Virus record (IMG/VR): IMGVR_UViG_3300005471_000018
Coordinates: 1 to 57,229 of that record
Strand: one strand, 5' to 3'
Length of the DNA: 57,229 bases
From: a virus
Shown here: in pieces, positions 32,730-39,319 of the stretch
Position numbering within the stretch: the stretch's first letter is position 1
Layout of the letters: each line of letters opens with the position of its first letter
Notes under the pieces: generated by a model
What the model saw: only the letters and a program-made list of their open reading frames with translations
Database searches by the model: none
What the model was told of the DNA's origin: nothing
Program-made: the position numbers and the translations under genes

Positions 32730-34196
32730 TCAGTACGGGCGTACAGGGGCAAGCGCCGCGATCTCGTAGTGGGCCGGGGAGATGATCCGGGACCGTCGTT
32801 TTTCGCCGTCCATCAAATGTCGGCAGGCATGCACCAATGCGTCTAGACGGTCGGGTGAAACCTTCGAAGATATAGGGTCGAACATCAGCATTTGCTTCTC
32901 TAGTTGATCGAAGGTGCCGATGTGATGCACACGCCCTTGGCTGTAGCGCATAGCCACTGGCTCTGCGCGAAGTTTTTTACCCTGATTCGAGAAGACAGGT
33001 ACCAGGGGTGGCTGCTGGATCTCCATTGGAAAGACTCCGGCGCGTTGCAGCTCAGCAAACGCGTCGGTGAAAACTTGGTGCATCCAGGCTTTTCCGAGGT
33101 TCGACTCGTACACGAGGGTGTCGGCCCCGTACTGTTCGTAAACCCGCCAAGCGTGAAGGGCGGCATCACGGCCAGCAGCACGCGTGGTCTCGTCCGCTAC
33201 GACATAGATGTGGTCGTCGGCGTCACGCACAGCCACGATTACGCCCATCTCGTCGCCGTCCTCCGACCCGGTCAGGCCTGGGTCTACCCCGACTGTGCGG
33301 TGTGCGACGCGTTGCGGTCCGATAGCGACGCGGTGATTGTTGATGGCCGTCCATCCGAACAGCGCCCCTTCGAACGCGTCGATCATCTCGCCGTAGAGTT
33401 CCTGGCGGCCAAGAGCCGAGTCCCCGTACATCTCCTGGACTTCTTTGATGAAGTCGTCGGAGAGGTTGTCGGCGTTGTCGAAGGTGGATCCGCGCGCCCA
33501 GGAGATCGACCCGTCGGTTTTGGCGAGCCACTCATGCAGGAGCCGGATGGGTTTTGGTGTAGTGGTGACGAAGGCTCGGGGTTTGTCCCCGGGGACGTCA
33601 GCGCGCAGGGCGGGTCGGACGCCTTCTTTCCAGACGGTGTCGGCGGCTTCAAGCCATTTGCAGGGTTCGTCCATCCACACGTCGGCGAGGTTGTAGCCAC
33701 GTGCCGCGTCCGCGTTCGCCCCGGTGAAGTGGATTTTCGCGCCGGTTTCTAGCAGGGTGATGTGCGGCTTGGGTGATTTGGTGTAGTGGTATTTCCCTTC
33801 GCCCAGGCCGGTGTAGTAGTTGGTGACTTCTTCGTAGCCGCGCCGGTTCAGGACACGCAGGACACCGGAGGCCCCTTCGATGCAGACGACTCGGGTGTCT
33901 GAGAGGTTGTGGGCCATGACGAGTCGTTCGGTGGGGAAGCCGGAGTTGTCGTAGGGGAAGCGGATGGTGCGTTCGACGAGCCATTCGGCTCCGGAGCGGG
34001 TTTTGCCGCAGCCGCGTCCGGCGAGGTAGCAGTGGACGGACCAGTCGCCTTCGGGTGGGTTTTGTTCGGGGCGGGAGATCCACCACCATTCGTCTCGGCG
34101 CATTTGTTCGAGGGTGTCTGCGTCGAGGGAATCGAGGATGGCGAGTTGTTCGTGTTCGGACAGCTCGGCGAACGCTCGTTTAAGTGATGTGCCCAC
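32730..34196 (-). CDS. terL: Terminase large subunit
   Basis: A 488-aa packaging motor. Walker A is A-G-R-G-C-G-K-T (about residues 59-66), Walker B-like D-V-W-M-D-E-P lies near 172-178, and the nuclease part has D-P-G-L-T-G-S-E-D-G-D-E near 300. GTG 34196 is the start. No small terminase was recognised nearby. Confidence 0.9.
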   Translation of the reverse strand: MGTSLKRAFAELSEHEQLAILDSLDADTLEQMRRDEWWWISRPEQNPPEGDWSVHCYLAGRGCGKTRSGAEWLVERTIRFPYDNSGFPTERLVMAHNLSDTRVVCIEGASGVLRVLNRRGYEEVTNYYTGLGEGKYHYTKSPKPHITLLETGAKIHFTGANADAARGYNLADVWMDEPCKWLEAADTVWKEGVRPALRADVPGDKPRAFVTTTPKPIRLLHEWLAKTDGSISWARGSTFDNADNLSDDFIKEVQEMYGDSALGRQELYGEMIDAFEGALFGWTAINNHRVAIGPQRVAHRTVGVDPGLTGSEDGDEMGVIVAVRDADDHIYVVADETTRAAGRDAALHAWRVYEQYGADTLVYESNLGKAWMHQVFTDAFAELQRAGVFPMEIQQPPLVPVFSNQGKKLRAEPVAMRYSQGRVHHIGTFDQLEKQMLMFDPISSKVSPDRLDALVHACRHLMDGEKRRSRIISPAHYEIAALAPVRPY

Positions 34197-34199
34197 CTG

Positions 34200-34463
34200 A
34201 TCACTTTATCAACTTAGGTCACTAGCTGGGGTTTTTGGTATTGTTCCAGGTGGGGTTATCGGCCTAAAGTTTCCGGGGTTACAGCTTGACGATCACGCCC
34301 CAGAAATGCCATGCTCTTACATGCAACACCACCCCGCACTGGGGGGCGGCAAGACCCCACCGCCACATTGGAGGGACGATGCCGCCGTTCCTTAAAAACT
34401 AAAGCGGGGTGCGGCCACCCTTGAAGCACGTGGACCGCACCACCATCACGAGGAGAGGTTGAG
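34200..34463. promoter_or_regulatory. Divergent region between terminase and DUF7873 genes
   Basis: This 264-nt gap separates the leftward structural operon from the rightward tRNA operon. It contains a possible 7-codon leader frame (M-P-P-F-L-K-N) at about 34379-34402 behind a GGAGGG box, and GC-rich inverted repeats on both sides (for example around 34404-34440). Promoters for both directions are expected here, but no clear consensus boxes could be assigned. Confidence 0.4.
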
Positions 34464-35198
34464 TTGAGACTCAATCAAATTCTTGCTGCGCTGAAGACGC
34501 ACAAGACAGACGCCAACACCGGCATCACCAGCGTGTACCACACGTTCCAGAAACCTGCACTGTTCGGTGGACATTCGCGCACCTACCAGCCCAAAGACGA
34601 AGAAGGCGAACAGCTTCCGTCCGAAAGCCAGCTGGTGCAGCAGAACGTCCCGGACCTTCTGAGCTCCCTGCGCCGCCACATGGAACGTCTGTTCGATGCT
34701 GTCGGCGCAGTCGACATGACCAACACCGTCGCCGCCGCCGACGTCGTCATGGATGGCACAGTCCTCCTGACGAACGTGCCGGTGCCGCATCTGCTGTTCC
34801 TGGAAAAGCAGCTCGCTGACCTGCACACCATGCTTGGCAAGCTGCCCACCCTGGACCCGGCGTTCACCTGGCACCGCAACAAGGACACGGACCTGAACCA
34901 AACCGACCCGGTCGAAACAATCCGCTCGAAGAAGATCAAGGAACACGTCGTTGCGGTCCCGCCGACCGACAAACACCCGGCGCAGGTGTATTTCAACGAA
35001 ACCGATGTGCCGGTGGGTACCTGGTCGACGGTGCGGCTGTCCGGCGCGGTCAGCGAGCAGAGCAAACGCAAGATGCTCGCCCGGGTCCTGCAACTGCAGG
35101 CAGCGGTCAAAGCGGCACGTGAAGCCGCCAACTCCGTCGAAGCGGTCACGTTCAACTCCGGGCAGATCCTGGGGTACGTGTTCGACGTCGACTGGTGA
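34464..35198 (+). CDS. DUF7873-family protein
   Basis: A 244-aa protein of a family widespread in phages and recognisable by S-R-T-Y-Q-P-K-D-E-E-G-E-Q-L-P, V-P-H-L-L-F-L-E-K-Q-L-A-D-L-H-T and K-H-P-A-Q-V. Biochemical role unknown. It starts at TTG 34464 behind AGGAGAGG and is the first gene of the tRNA operon. Confidence 0.8.
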   Translation: MRLNQILAALKTHKTDANTGITSVYHTFQKPALFGGHSRTYQPKDEEGEQLPSESQLVQQNVPDLLSSLRRHMERLFDAVGAVDMTNTVAAADVVMDGTVLLTNVPVPHLLFLEKQLADLHTMLGKLPTLDPAFTWHRNKDTDLNQTDPVETIRSKKIKEHVVAVPPTDKHPAQVYFNETDVPVGTWSTVRLSGAVSEQSKRKMLARVLQLQAAVKAAREAANSVEAVTFNSGQILGYVFDVDW

Positions 35199-35207
35199 CA
35201 TAGACTC

Positions 35208-35224
35208 CCCGGCCTTGCCGGGGT
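35208..35224 (+). terminator. Short GC hairpin after the DUF7873 gene
   Basis: A perfect 7-bp stem (35208-35214 with 35218-35224) and 3-nt loop lie 10 nt after the stop at 35198. It has no T-run, so it may stabilise or process the mRNA instead of terminating it. Confidence 0.4.
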
Positions 35225-35260
35225 GAGCACAAGCTGAAACTCAAGTTGACGGGTCAGATC

Positions 35261-35353
35261 TGACAGCTTCGCGGTGACAATGTCCAGGTTCGAGTCCTGG
35301 CCGGGGTTCGTGCCCCGGTAGCCCAATTGGTAGAGGCGGCTAGAAGCTACTCA
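35261..35353 (+). ncRNA. Permuted tRNA-like element A (possible YrlA-type Y RNA)
   Basis: Order of parts is reversed relative to a tRNA. First comes a T-arm (35284-35300, loop TTCGAGT), then the 3' acceptor strand (35301-35307), a 4-nt loop, the 5' acceptor strand (35312-35318, GCCCCGG), TA, and a D-arm (from 35321). Flanking sequences pair as a terminal stem: 35261-35263 and 35265-35270 with 35343-35348 and 35351-35353, leaving small bulges. No anticodon arm can be formed. The layout resembles YrlA bacterial Y RNAs, which mimic tRNA. Confidence 0.45.
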
Positions 35354-35402
35354 AGTTCTTGCTCCAATTTGAATTCAGCCCGCCGGAACCTACATCGAAG
35401 TC

Positions 35403-35513
35403 GTTACAGGCGAGGCACTTGTGGTTGGGGGTTCGATTCCCTCCCGCCCCTCCAAACTCGTGGGGCGGTAGCTCAACGGTAGAGCGGCATTGCATTCAAA
35501 CGTGACCTGTAAC
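35403..35513 (+). ncRNA. Permuted tRNA-like element B (possible YrlA-type Y RNA)
   Basis: T-arm 35427-35443 (loop TTCGATT), acceptor strands 35444-35450 and 35462-35468 (perfect 7 bp) closed by an 11-nt loop, TA, and D-arm 35471-35485. The ends pair: 35403-35410 with 35106-type complement at 35506-35513 (8 bp), then 35416-35418 with 35502-35504 and 35419-35421 with 35497-35499, separated by bulges. There is no anticodon arm. The terminal bulged stem is where Ro60-type proteins bind in Y RNAs; binding here is inference. Confidence 0.5.
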
Positions 35514-35543
35514 CCAGCGGCGGTAGGGGAAGAGCTACGGGTT

Positions 35544-35618
35544 TCTGACTTAGCCCAGTTGGAAAGGGCATCGGTCCTGAGGAACCGAAGATCGCAGGTT
35601 CGAATCCTGCAGTCAAAA
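35544..35618 (+). tRNA. tRNA-Leu(GAG), short variable loop
   Basis: Cloverleaf with a TCTGACT/AGTCAAA acceptor (one mismatch). The anticodon stem TCGGT/ACCGA is perfect only if the loop has 8 nt (CCTGAGGA); a 7-nt loop needs a mismatched pair. The variable loop is of the short type, unusual for Leu. Confidence 0.75.
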
Positions 35619-35628
35619 ACACTTTTAT

Positions 35629-35658
35629 CGGGGGGCCTCCAGGGTAGGAGGCTCCCCG
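35629..35658 (+). repeat. Inter-tRNA hairpin
   Basis: A 12-bp stem with one G-T pair (35629-35640 with 35647-35658) and 6-nt loop between two tRNA genes. See the other spacer hairpins of this array. Confidence 0.7.
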
Positions 35659-35665
35659 AGCCAAC

Positions 35666-35740
35666 CGGGATATGGCCAAATTTGGTAAGGCACCTGCTTT
35701 GGGAGCAGGCGATTTGGGAGTTCGAATCTCTCTATCCCGA
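35666..35740 (+). tRNA. tRNA-Pro(TGG)
   Basis: Perfect CGGGATA/TATCCCG acceptor, anticodon stem CCTGC/GCAGG with loop TTTGGGA, regular T-arm. Confidence 0.93.
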
Positions 35741-35779
35741 CTGACCTATGGACATCGCTGGTAGTGGTGCATCAGGGTC

Positions 35780-35890
35780 GCGGGCTGTCCACTCGTCGCG
35801 GGCAGCCCGCAATAGAGCTTCCTTTGGCTTTAGGGTCGCCGGAGGAGGGGGTAAGCCGTTTCCAGATTGTCGGCGCTCAAAACAATCTGG
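35780..35890 (+). repeat. Inter-tRNA spacer with two hairpins
   Basis: Two perfect inverted repeats fill the spacer: 35780-35787 with 35803-35810 (8 bp) and 35862-35870 with 35882-35890 (9 bp). No gene was found here. Confidence 0.7.
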
Positions 35891-35894
35891 GCTT

Positions 35895-35967
35895 GGGCTT
35901 GCAGCTCGATTGGTCGAGCACCGCTCTGGCAGGGCGGAGGTTCCGGGTTCGAACCCCGGCTGGTCCA
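35895..35967 (+). tRNA. tRNA-Ala(GGC)
   Basis: Anticodon loop CTGGCAG in stem CCGCT/GGCGG. The acceptor has the G3-U70 pair that defines alanine tRNAs and one mismatch. Confidence 0.85.
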
Positions 35968-35988
35968 CAAGGCGTGAAGGCCACTATG

Positions 35989-36042
35989 CCAGGGGATGGC
36001 TCATTCCTGTCCCCTGGAGATAACACCCACAAGAGAATGAGC
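35989..36042 (+). repeat. Inter-tRNA interleaved hairpins
   Basis: Two perfect 8-bp inverted repeats overlap so that only one can form at a time: 35989-35996 with 36010-36017, and 35999-36006 with 36035-36042. Confidence 0.65.
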
Positions 36043-36067
36043 ACGATGGGACGCCTTCCGCCCCCTT

Positions 36068-36140
36068 GGGGTTGTAGCTCAACTGGTAGAGCACCGGTCC
36101 TGCAAACCGGATGTTAGGGGTTCGAGTCCCCTCCTCTCCA
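36068..36140 (+). tRNA. tRNA-Ala(TGC)
   Basis: Anticodon loop CCTGCAA in stem CCGGT/ACCGG. G3-U70 is present. The acceptor stem has two mismatches, so the gene may be weakened. Confidence 0.8.
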
Positions 36141-36144
36141 CGAA

Positions 36145-36216
36145 GGTGGATACATGCGATCGGGATGTTAGGCACCGTGTCTGCAGCACAGTTCCGAATT
36201 CCGATGGGTATCCACC
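36145..36216 (+). other. tRNA-sized structured element
   Basis: The ends form a perfect 7-bp stem (36145-36151 with 36210-36216), an inner ATCGG/CCGAT pairing follows, and a small GTG/CAC hairpin with TCTGCAG lies in the middle. There is no canonical T-loop, so this is not a functional tRNA; it could be a decayed tRNA or a separate structured RNA. Confidence 0.4.
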
Positions 36217-36221
36217 CTTAA

Positions 36222-36293
36222 CCCCCTGAAGCTCAATGGAGGAGCGACCGCCTACGGAGCGGTAGGGTGCAGGTTCGACTCCTGTCAGGGGGA
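36222..36293 (+). tRNA. tRNA-Arg(ACG)
   Basis: CCCCCTG/CAGGGGG acceptor and anticodon stem ACCGC/GCGGT with loop CTACGGA. Confidence 0.93.
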
Positions 36294-36317
36294 CGATGTT
36301 CCTCGCTGGACATCACC

Positions 36318-36373
36318 GGAAGGCGGCGCGGTCCTCCACGCTCATCCAATGCGGTCACGCCGCGCCGCCTTCC
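36318..36373 (+). repeat. Long inter-tRNA hairpin
   Basis: A perfect 14-bp stem (36318-36331 with 36360-36373) closes a 28-nt loop and ends 6 nt before the next tRNA. Confidence 0.75.
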
Positions 36374-36379
36374 ACCTGT

Positions 36380-36452
36380 CCCCTGGTAGCTCAACGGACA
36401 GAGCGCCCGCCTTCTAAGCGGGTGGATGTAGGTTCGACTCCTGTCCAGGGGA
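36380..36452 (+). tRNA. tRNA-Arg(TCT)
   Basis: Perfect CCCCTGG/CCAGGGG acceptor, anticodon stem CCCGC/GCGGG with loop CTTCTAA. Confidence 0.94.
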
Positions 36453-36456
36453 TCAA

Positions 36457-36528
36457 CCCCTTGTAGCTCAACGGAAAGAGCGCCCTTCTCCTAAGAGGGA
36501 TGTCCAGGTTCGATTCCTGGTGGGGGGA
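36457..36528 (+). tRNA. tRNA-Arg(CCT)
   Basis: Acceptor CCCCTTG/TGGGGGG with wobble pairs, anticodon loop CTCCTAA, regular T-arm. It starts 4 nt after tRNA-Arg(TCT). Confidence 0.92.
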
Positions 36529-36551
36529 CGTGACGATAAGGGAGGACAACC

Positions 36552-36767
36552 ATGCGGCTACATGAGTCGTTGCACGTCGGAACGTTGAACATGGTGCATG
36601 AGATCGTCGTGCGGATGAATACCGACATGGAATGCGAACTGGACTGGGGTCAACTTTCCGAGCTTGACAAGGAAGCCAAACGTCTGCGCGAGGCCTACGA
36701 CCGGTGGGTATACCGCAAAGTGCAGATCGCGGAGGAGAAACTCCGCAAGCAACACGAGGGGGTGTGA
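36552..36767 (+). CDS. Small helical protein ending inside tRNA-Tyr
   Basis: A 71-aa charged, helical protein with an AAGGGAGG box before the ATG. Its last 8 nt, including the TGA stop, are also the first bases of tRNA-Tyr. Function unknown. Confidence 0.65.
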   Translation: MRLHESLHVGTLNMVHEIVVRMNTDMECELDWGQLSELDKEAKRLREAYDRWVYRKVQIAEEKLRKQHEGV

Positions 36768-36838
36768 GTCACCTGGTGGTGAAGCCTGACTGTAAATCAG
36801 GTGCTTACGCACGGCAGGTTCGATCCCTGCCACACCCA
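36760..36838 (+). tRNA. tRNA-Tyr(GTA)
   Basis: Perfect GGGTGTG/CACACCC acceptor, anticodon loop CTGTAAA, long variable arm as expected for bacterial Tyr tRNA. Confidence 0.93.
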
Positions 36839-36896
36839 CGGGGTCGAAGGGTTGCCACTAACTGGACGACTCCCCACTAAAACAAGAAGTGGATGC

Positions 36897-36927
36897 GGGG
36901 CCAGTGACGCCGGATACAACTGGCCCC
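36897..36927 (+). repeat. Inter-tRNA hairpin
   Basis: A perfect 9-bp stem (36897-36905 with 36919-36927) ends 7 nt before tRNA-Lys(TTT). Confidence 0.7.
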
Positions 36928-36934
36928 TACAAAT

Positions 36935-37008
36935 GCCTCCGTAGCTCAGCTGGTAGCAGCAGCGCACTTTTAATGCGCGGGTCGCAGGTTCGAACCCTGC
37001 CGGGGGTA
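36935..37008 (+). tRNA. tRNA-Lys(TTT)
   Basis: Anticodon stem GCGCA/TGCGC with loop CTTTTAA; acceptor GCCTCCG/CGGGGGT. The following spacer (37009-37195) holds no gene that I can support. Confidence 0.9.
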
Positions 37009-37195
37009 CGCGTGAGATGAACGTGAGTACGGACAGGCGGTCGCAGCACCGACGGGTGCCTAACCCCGCACGTAGGGGCGAAGACCAATAAAAGGCGGGA
37101 ACGCGGCAGAAGCGTGCACGTCAGGTAGCCGACTAGCGTCAAAAGCAGCAAAGCCCTAGATATGTGTCAGGTTCATCTCCGTTCCAACGCTCCGA

Positions 37196-37267
37196 GTCTC
37201 TGAAGCTCAATGGAGGAGCGTCGGTTTCCGAAGCCGAAGGTTGCCAGTTCGACTCTGGTCAGGGACA
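37196..37267 (+). tRNA. tRNA-Arg(CCG)
   Basis: Acceptor GTCTCTG/CAGGGAC, anticodon loop TTCCGAA. The bases after the discriminator read CCA (37268-37270), perhaps by chance. Confidence 0.9.
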
Positions 37268-37273
37268 CCAACT

Positions 37274-37888
37274 ATGCCAAGACAACCCGGACAACACGCA
37301 CCCGAAGACTTGTGTATCCACTGCAGACGCCGCAAGAAACACAAAAGCGGCGACCACTGCCCCTCATGCAAAGCCGTCCTCGTCGCTGATGGTGTCATCA
37401 AACCACGCAAAGGCGTGCCGTTCATGACCCGCTACAAGCAGTACCTCACACGGTTTGAAAAAGGCATGACCCAACAGGAAATCGCTAAAGACCTGGGTTT
37501 GGACATCAGCTACGTCGAAAACATTGCCACCCGGGCACGCAACATCGGCCTGTACGTGCCGACCAGGCCGCCCGGCATAGCAAACAAAATCACCGAACAC
37601 GGCGGCGGCACCACCGGGGTCCGTGGCTGTAACTGTGGAAAGTGTGTGGCCACACGCCGCGAATACAAGGCGCTGTGGAAGAAGAACACCGCCGAACGCA
37701 TCGCCCGAGGCGAACAGGAACCCAAAACAAACCATGGGGAGGGTTCGCGGGGTGTGCAGGGCTGCAAATGTGATCTGTGTGTCCAATGCCGCCGGGCGTA
37801 CCGCCGGGCGTGGGAAGCCGATGTGAAAGCCAACGGTAAACGGCGCAGCCGCAATGCCTCTGTAGCTCAGTCTGGTAGCAGCAGCTGA
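37274..37888 (+). CDS. HTH protein with paired Cys clusters, ending inside tRNA-Lys
   Basis: A 204-aa protein. C-I-H-C ... C-P-S-C near the N-terminus forms a zinc ribbon. A sigma-like HTH follows (M-T-Q-Q-E-I-A-K-D-L-G-L-D-I-S-Y-V, about residues 68-85). The C-terminal part has two similar repeats, G-x-R-G-C-N-C-G-K-C and G-V-Q-G-C-K-C-D-L-C, each followed by R-R-x-Y. The final 33 nt are read from tRNA-Lys(CTT). DNA or RNA binding is likely. Confidence 0.68.
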   Translation: MPRQPGQHAPEDLCIHCRRRKKHKSGDHCPSCKAVLVADGVIKPRKGVPFMTRYKQYLTRFEKGMTQQEIAKDLGLDISYVENIATRARNIGLYVPTRPPGIANKITEHGGGTTGVRGCNCGKCVATRREYKALWKKNTAERIARGEQEPKTNHGEGSRGVQGCKCDLCVQCRRAYRRAWEADVKANGKRRSRNASVAQSGSSS

Positions 37889-37930
37889 CTCTTAATCAGC
37901 GGGTCGCAGGTTCAAATCCTGCCAGGGGCA
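37856..37930 (+). tRNA. tRNA-Lys(CTT)
   Basis: Perfect GCCTCTG/CAGGGGC acceptor and loop CTCTTAA. Its first 33 nt encode the C-terminus and stop codon of the upstream protein. Confidence 0.92.
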
Positions 37931-38081
37931 CAGGTGCCAGAAACCTCAAATCCGATAGACGGTGCTAGGCGGAAGAGCAACTGCTTGCGGTTGTGCCCAA
38001 CTCCCAAAGCATTCGTGACACCTCGGGCAAACTGGTGGAGTCCATGGGAGCGTGGGGACGTTAAGCTGCGCGCTCCGCCTT

Positions 38082-38156
38082 GCCTCTGTAGCTCAGGCTG
38101 GTCAGAGCGGCTGCCTTGTAAGCAGCGGGTCGGCGGTTCGAATCCGTCCGGAGGCT
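38082..38156 (+). tRNA. tRNA-Thr(TGT)
   Basis: Acceptor GCCTCTG/CGGAGGC, anticodon stem GCTGC/GCAGC with loop CTTGTAA. Confidence 0.93.
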
Positions 38157-38530
38157 CTCTTAGCCCTATAGTCCCTTGCGCGTTGGGCGTGCGCCGAACG
38201 ACATGTGTCGCAACGGCAGCGATGCTTGTTATACATGCCTTTGGTCCCGTGACCAGGAATCTTGTATGCGTTGGTTTTGGCGAGATGGCATGCACGACAA
38301 AGGACCTGACATTTTGCGAGCTCAACCAGGCGTACATCTTCTGCGTAAGACCAAAGATGACTTGGGTTAGTTGCCTTTGTTTGTGGATCGATATGATCGA
38401 TCTCTAACTCTTCCCAGGAACCACATTGTCGACATAGTCCATTGGCATTTAGCCATTCATCACGCCTGCGATTGCGCCAGATTCTTTGATATGTGCGCTG
38501 GTCATCCCGGTTCGCGTATGACATAGCCAC
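38102..38530 (-). CDS. HNH endonuclease, antisense between two tRNA genes
   Basis: A 142-aa protein with C-R-Q-C-G, E-I-D-H-I-D-P, N-x-S-H-L-W and C-Q-V-L-C-R-A-C-H, the zinc-stabilised HNH nuclease pattern of homing-type enzymes. The start codon GTG 38530 uses a ribosome binding site that lies in the reverse complement of the tRNA-Phe acceptor. The C-terminal ~18 residues are antisense to tRNA-Thr. A selfish insertion into the array is likely. Confidence 0.8.
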   Translation of the reverse strand: MAMSYANRDDQRTYQRIWRNRRRDEWLNANGLCRQCGSWEELEIDHIDPQTKATNPSHLWSYAEDVRLVELAKCQVLCRACHLAKTNAYKIPGHGTKGMYNKHRCRCDTCRSAHAQRARDYRAKRASGRIRTADPLLTRQPL

Positions 38531-38537
38531 ATTGTAC

Positions 38538-38609
38538 GGCTCCTTAGCTTAGTTGGCAGAGCATCCGTCTGAAACACGGAGGACATACGTTCGAGTCGTG
38601 TAGGAGCCA
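38538..38609 (+). tRNA. tRNA-Phe(GAA)
   Basis: Perfect GGCTCCT/AGGAGCC acceptor and loop CTGAAAC. Confidence 0.93.
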
Positions 38610-38635
38610 CGGTCCTGGCTTGGGACTGCGCAAAG

Positions 38636-38662
38636 CCTCGACGGCCCGCTAAGCCGTCGAGG
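38636..38662 (+). repeat. Inter-tRNA hairpin
   Basis: A perfect 10-bp stem (38636-38645 with 38653-38662), 7-nt loop, ending 6 nt before tRNA-Val(TAC). Confidence 0.75.
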
Positions 38663-38668
38663 TGATAT

Positions 38669-38739
38669 GTCCTCTTAGCTCAACGGGAGAGCACCTGGTT
38701 TACACCCAGGGGATGGCAGTTCGATCCTGTCAGGGGATA
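38669..38739 (+). tRNA. tRNA-Val(TAC)
   Basis: Acceptor GTCCTCT/AGGGGAT, anticodon stem CCTGG/CCAGG with loop TTTACAC. The spacer after it (38740-38890) contains several further stem-loops and no gene. Confidence 0.92.
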
Positions 38740-38890
38740 CAACACCCGGGGCTAGAAGGGGGTGTTTCCGCCGCCGCAGTATTGGAACAGCTGCGGCGGT
38801 TTGAGTGACGACAGTGCGAGGGGTTCGCAGTCACGGCGCATCATGTTCCCGTGCCCGGTGCTGGGGGAACGGTTGCCGGGCACGTTCTAA

Positions 38891-38962
38891 GGTCTTGTAG
38901 CTCAGTGGGAGAGCGCCACCATGACAGGGTGGAGGCCGGTAGTTCGATCCTACCTAAGACCA
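38891..38962 (+). tRNA. tRNA-Val(GAC)
   Basis: Acceptor GGTCTTG/TAAGACC, anticodon stem CCACC/GGTGG with loop ATGACAG. Confidence 0.92.
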
Positions 38963-38963
38963 C

Positions 38964-39242
38964 ATGCCAGCCACAGTCGAGGTGATGCCTCGCGATATGC
39001 AAAAGTTTGACTGGAACGGGCCAGCGTTCCATTGGGTGTGCCACAGATGCCAACGCGCTGGGGCGATAGCCACCGAATCGGATGCGCGTAAGCAGGCCGC
39101 TGACCATAACGGGGTAAAGCACGGGTGCAGCTGCGAATGGTATTCGATCTTCGAGGGGGAAGCTGGCGGCACCTCTTACCACATCTTCGAGTACAACCGA
39201 CGCTGCCCGAAACACGGCAAGCCGCGCCACGTGGCCAAGTAG
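38964..39242 (+). CDS. Small zinc-finger-like protein between tRNA genes
   Basis: A 92-aa protein starting 2 nt after tRNA-Val and ending 18 nt inside tRNA-Ile(TAT). C-H-R-C, H-G-C-S-C and C-P-K-H suggest metal binding. No upstream ribosome binding site is visible because the upstream bases are tRNA. Function unknown. Confidence 0.62.
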   Translation: MPATVEVMPRDMQKFDWNGPAFHWVCHRCQRAGAIATESDARKQAADHNGVKHGCSCEWYSIFEGEAGGTSYHIFEYNRRCPKHGKPRHVAK

Positions 39243-39299
39243 GTGAAGGCACCCGCCTTATATGCGGGGGACGCGCAGGTTCGAACCCTGCCGTGGCGA
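39225..39299 (+). tRNA. tRNA-Ile(TAT)
   Basis: Perfect CGCCACG/CGTGGCG acceptor, anticodon stem CCCGC/GCGGG with loop CTTATAT. Confidence 0.92.
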
Positions 39300-39319
39300 C
39301 GCAGAGAGGGGAGAAACTG

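Noticed and set aside
35208-35307. A conventional tRNA using the hairpin at 35208 as its 5' acceptor strand
   Set aside because: Six or seven base pairs are possible because the hairpin is itself GC-palindromic, but the following bases do not form a normal D-arm, and a far better D-arm lies downstream at 35321.
35261-35513. Reading the two permuted elements as circularly permuted or trans-spliced functional tRNA genes
   Set aside because: Acceptor, T- and D-arms fit, but no pair of flanking segments gives a 5-bp anticodon stem with a 7-nt loop. The flanks pair as a longer bulged stem instead, which fits a Y-RNA-like element better.
36145-36216. A tRNA-Cys(GCA)
   Set aside because: The ends pair perfectly and TCTGCAG sits in a small stem, but there is no T-loop and the inner pairing is hairpin-like. 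A clean tRNA-Cys exists at 47765.
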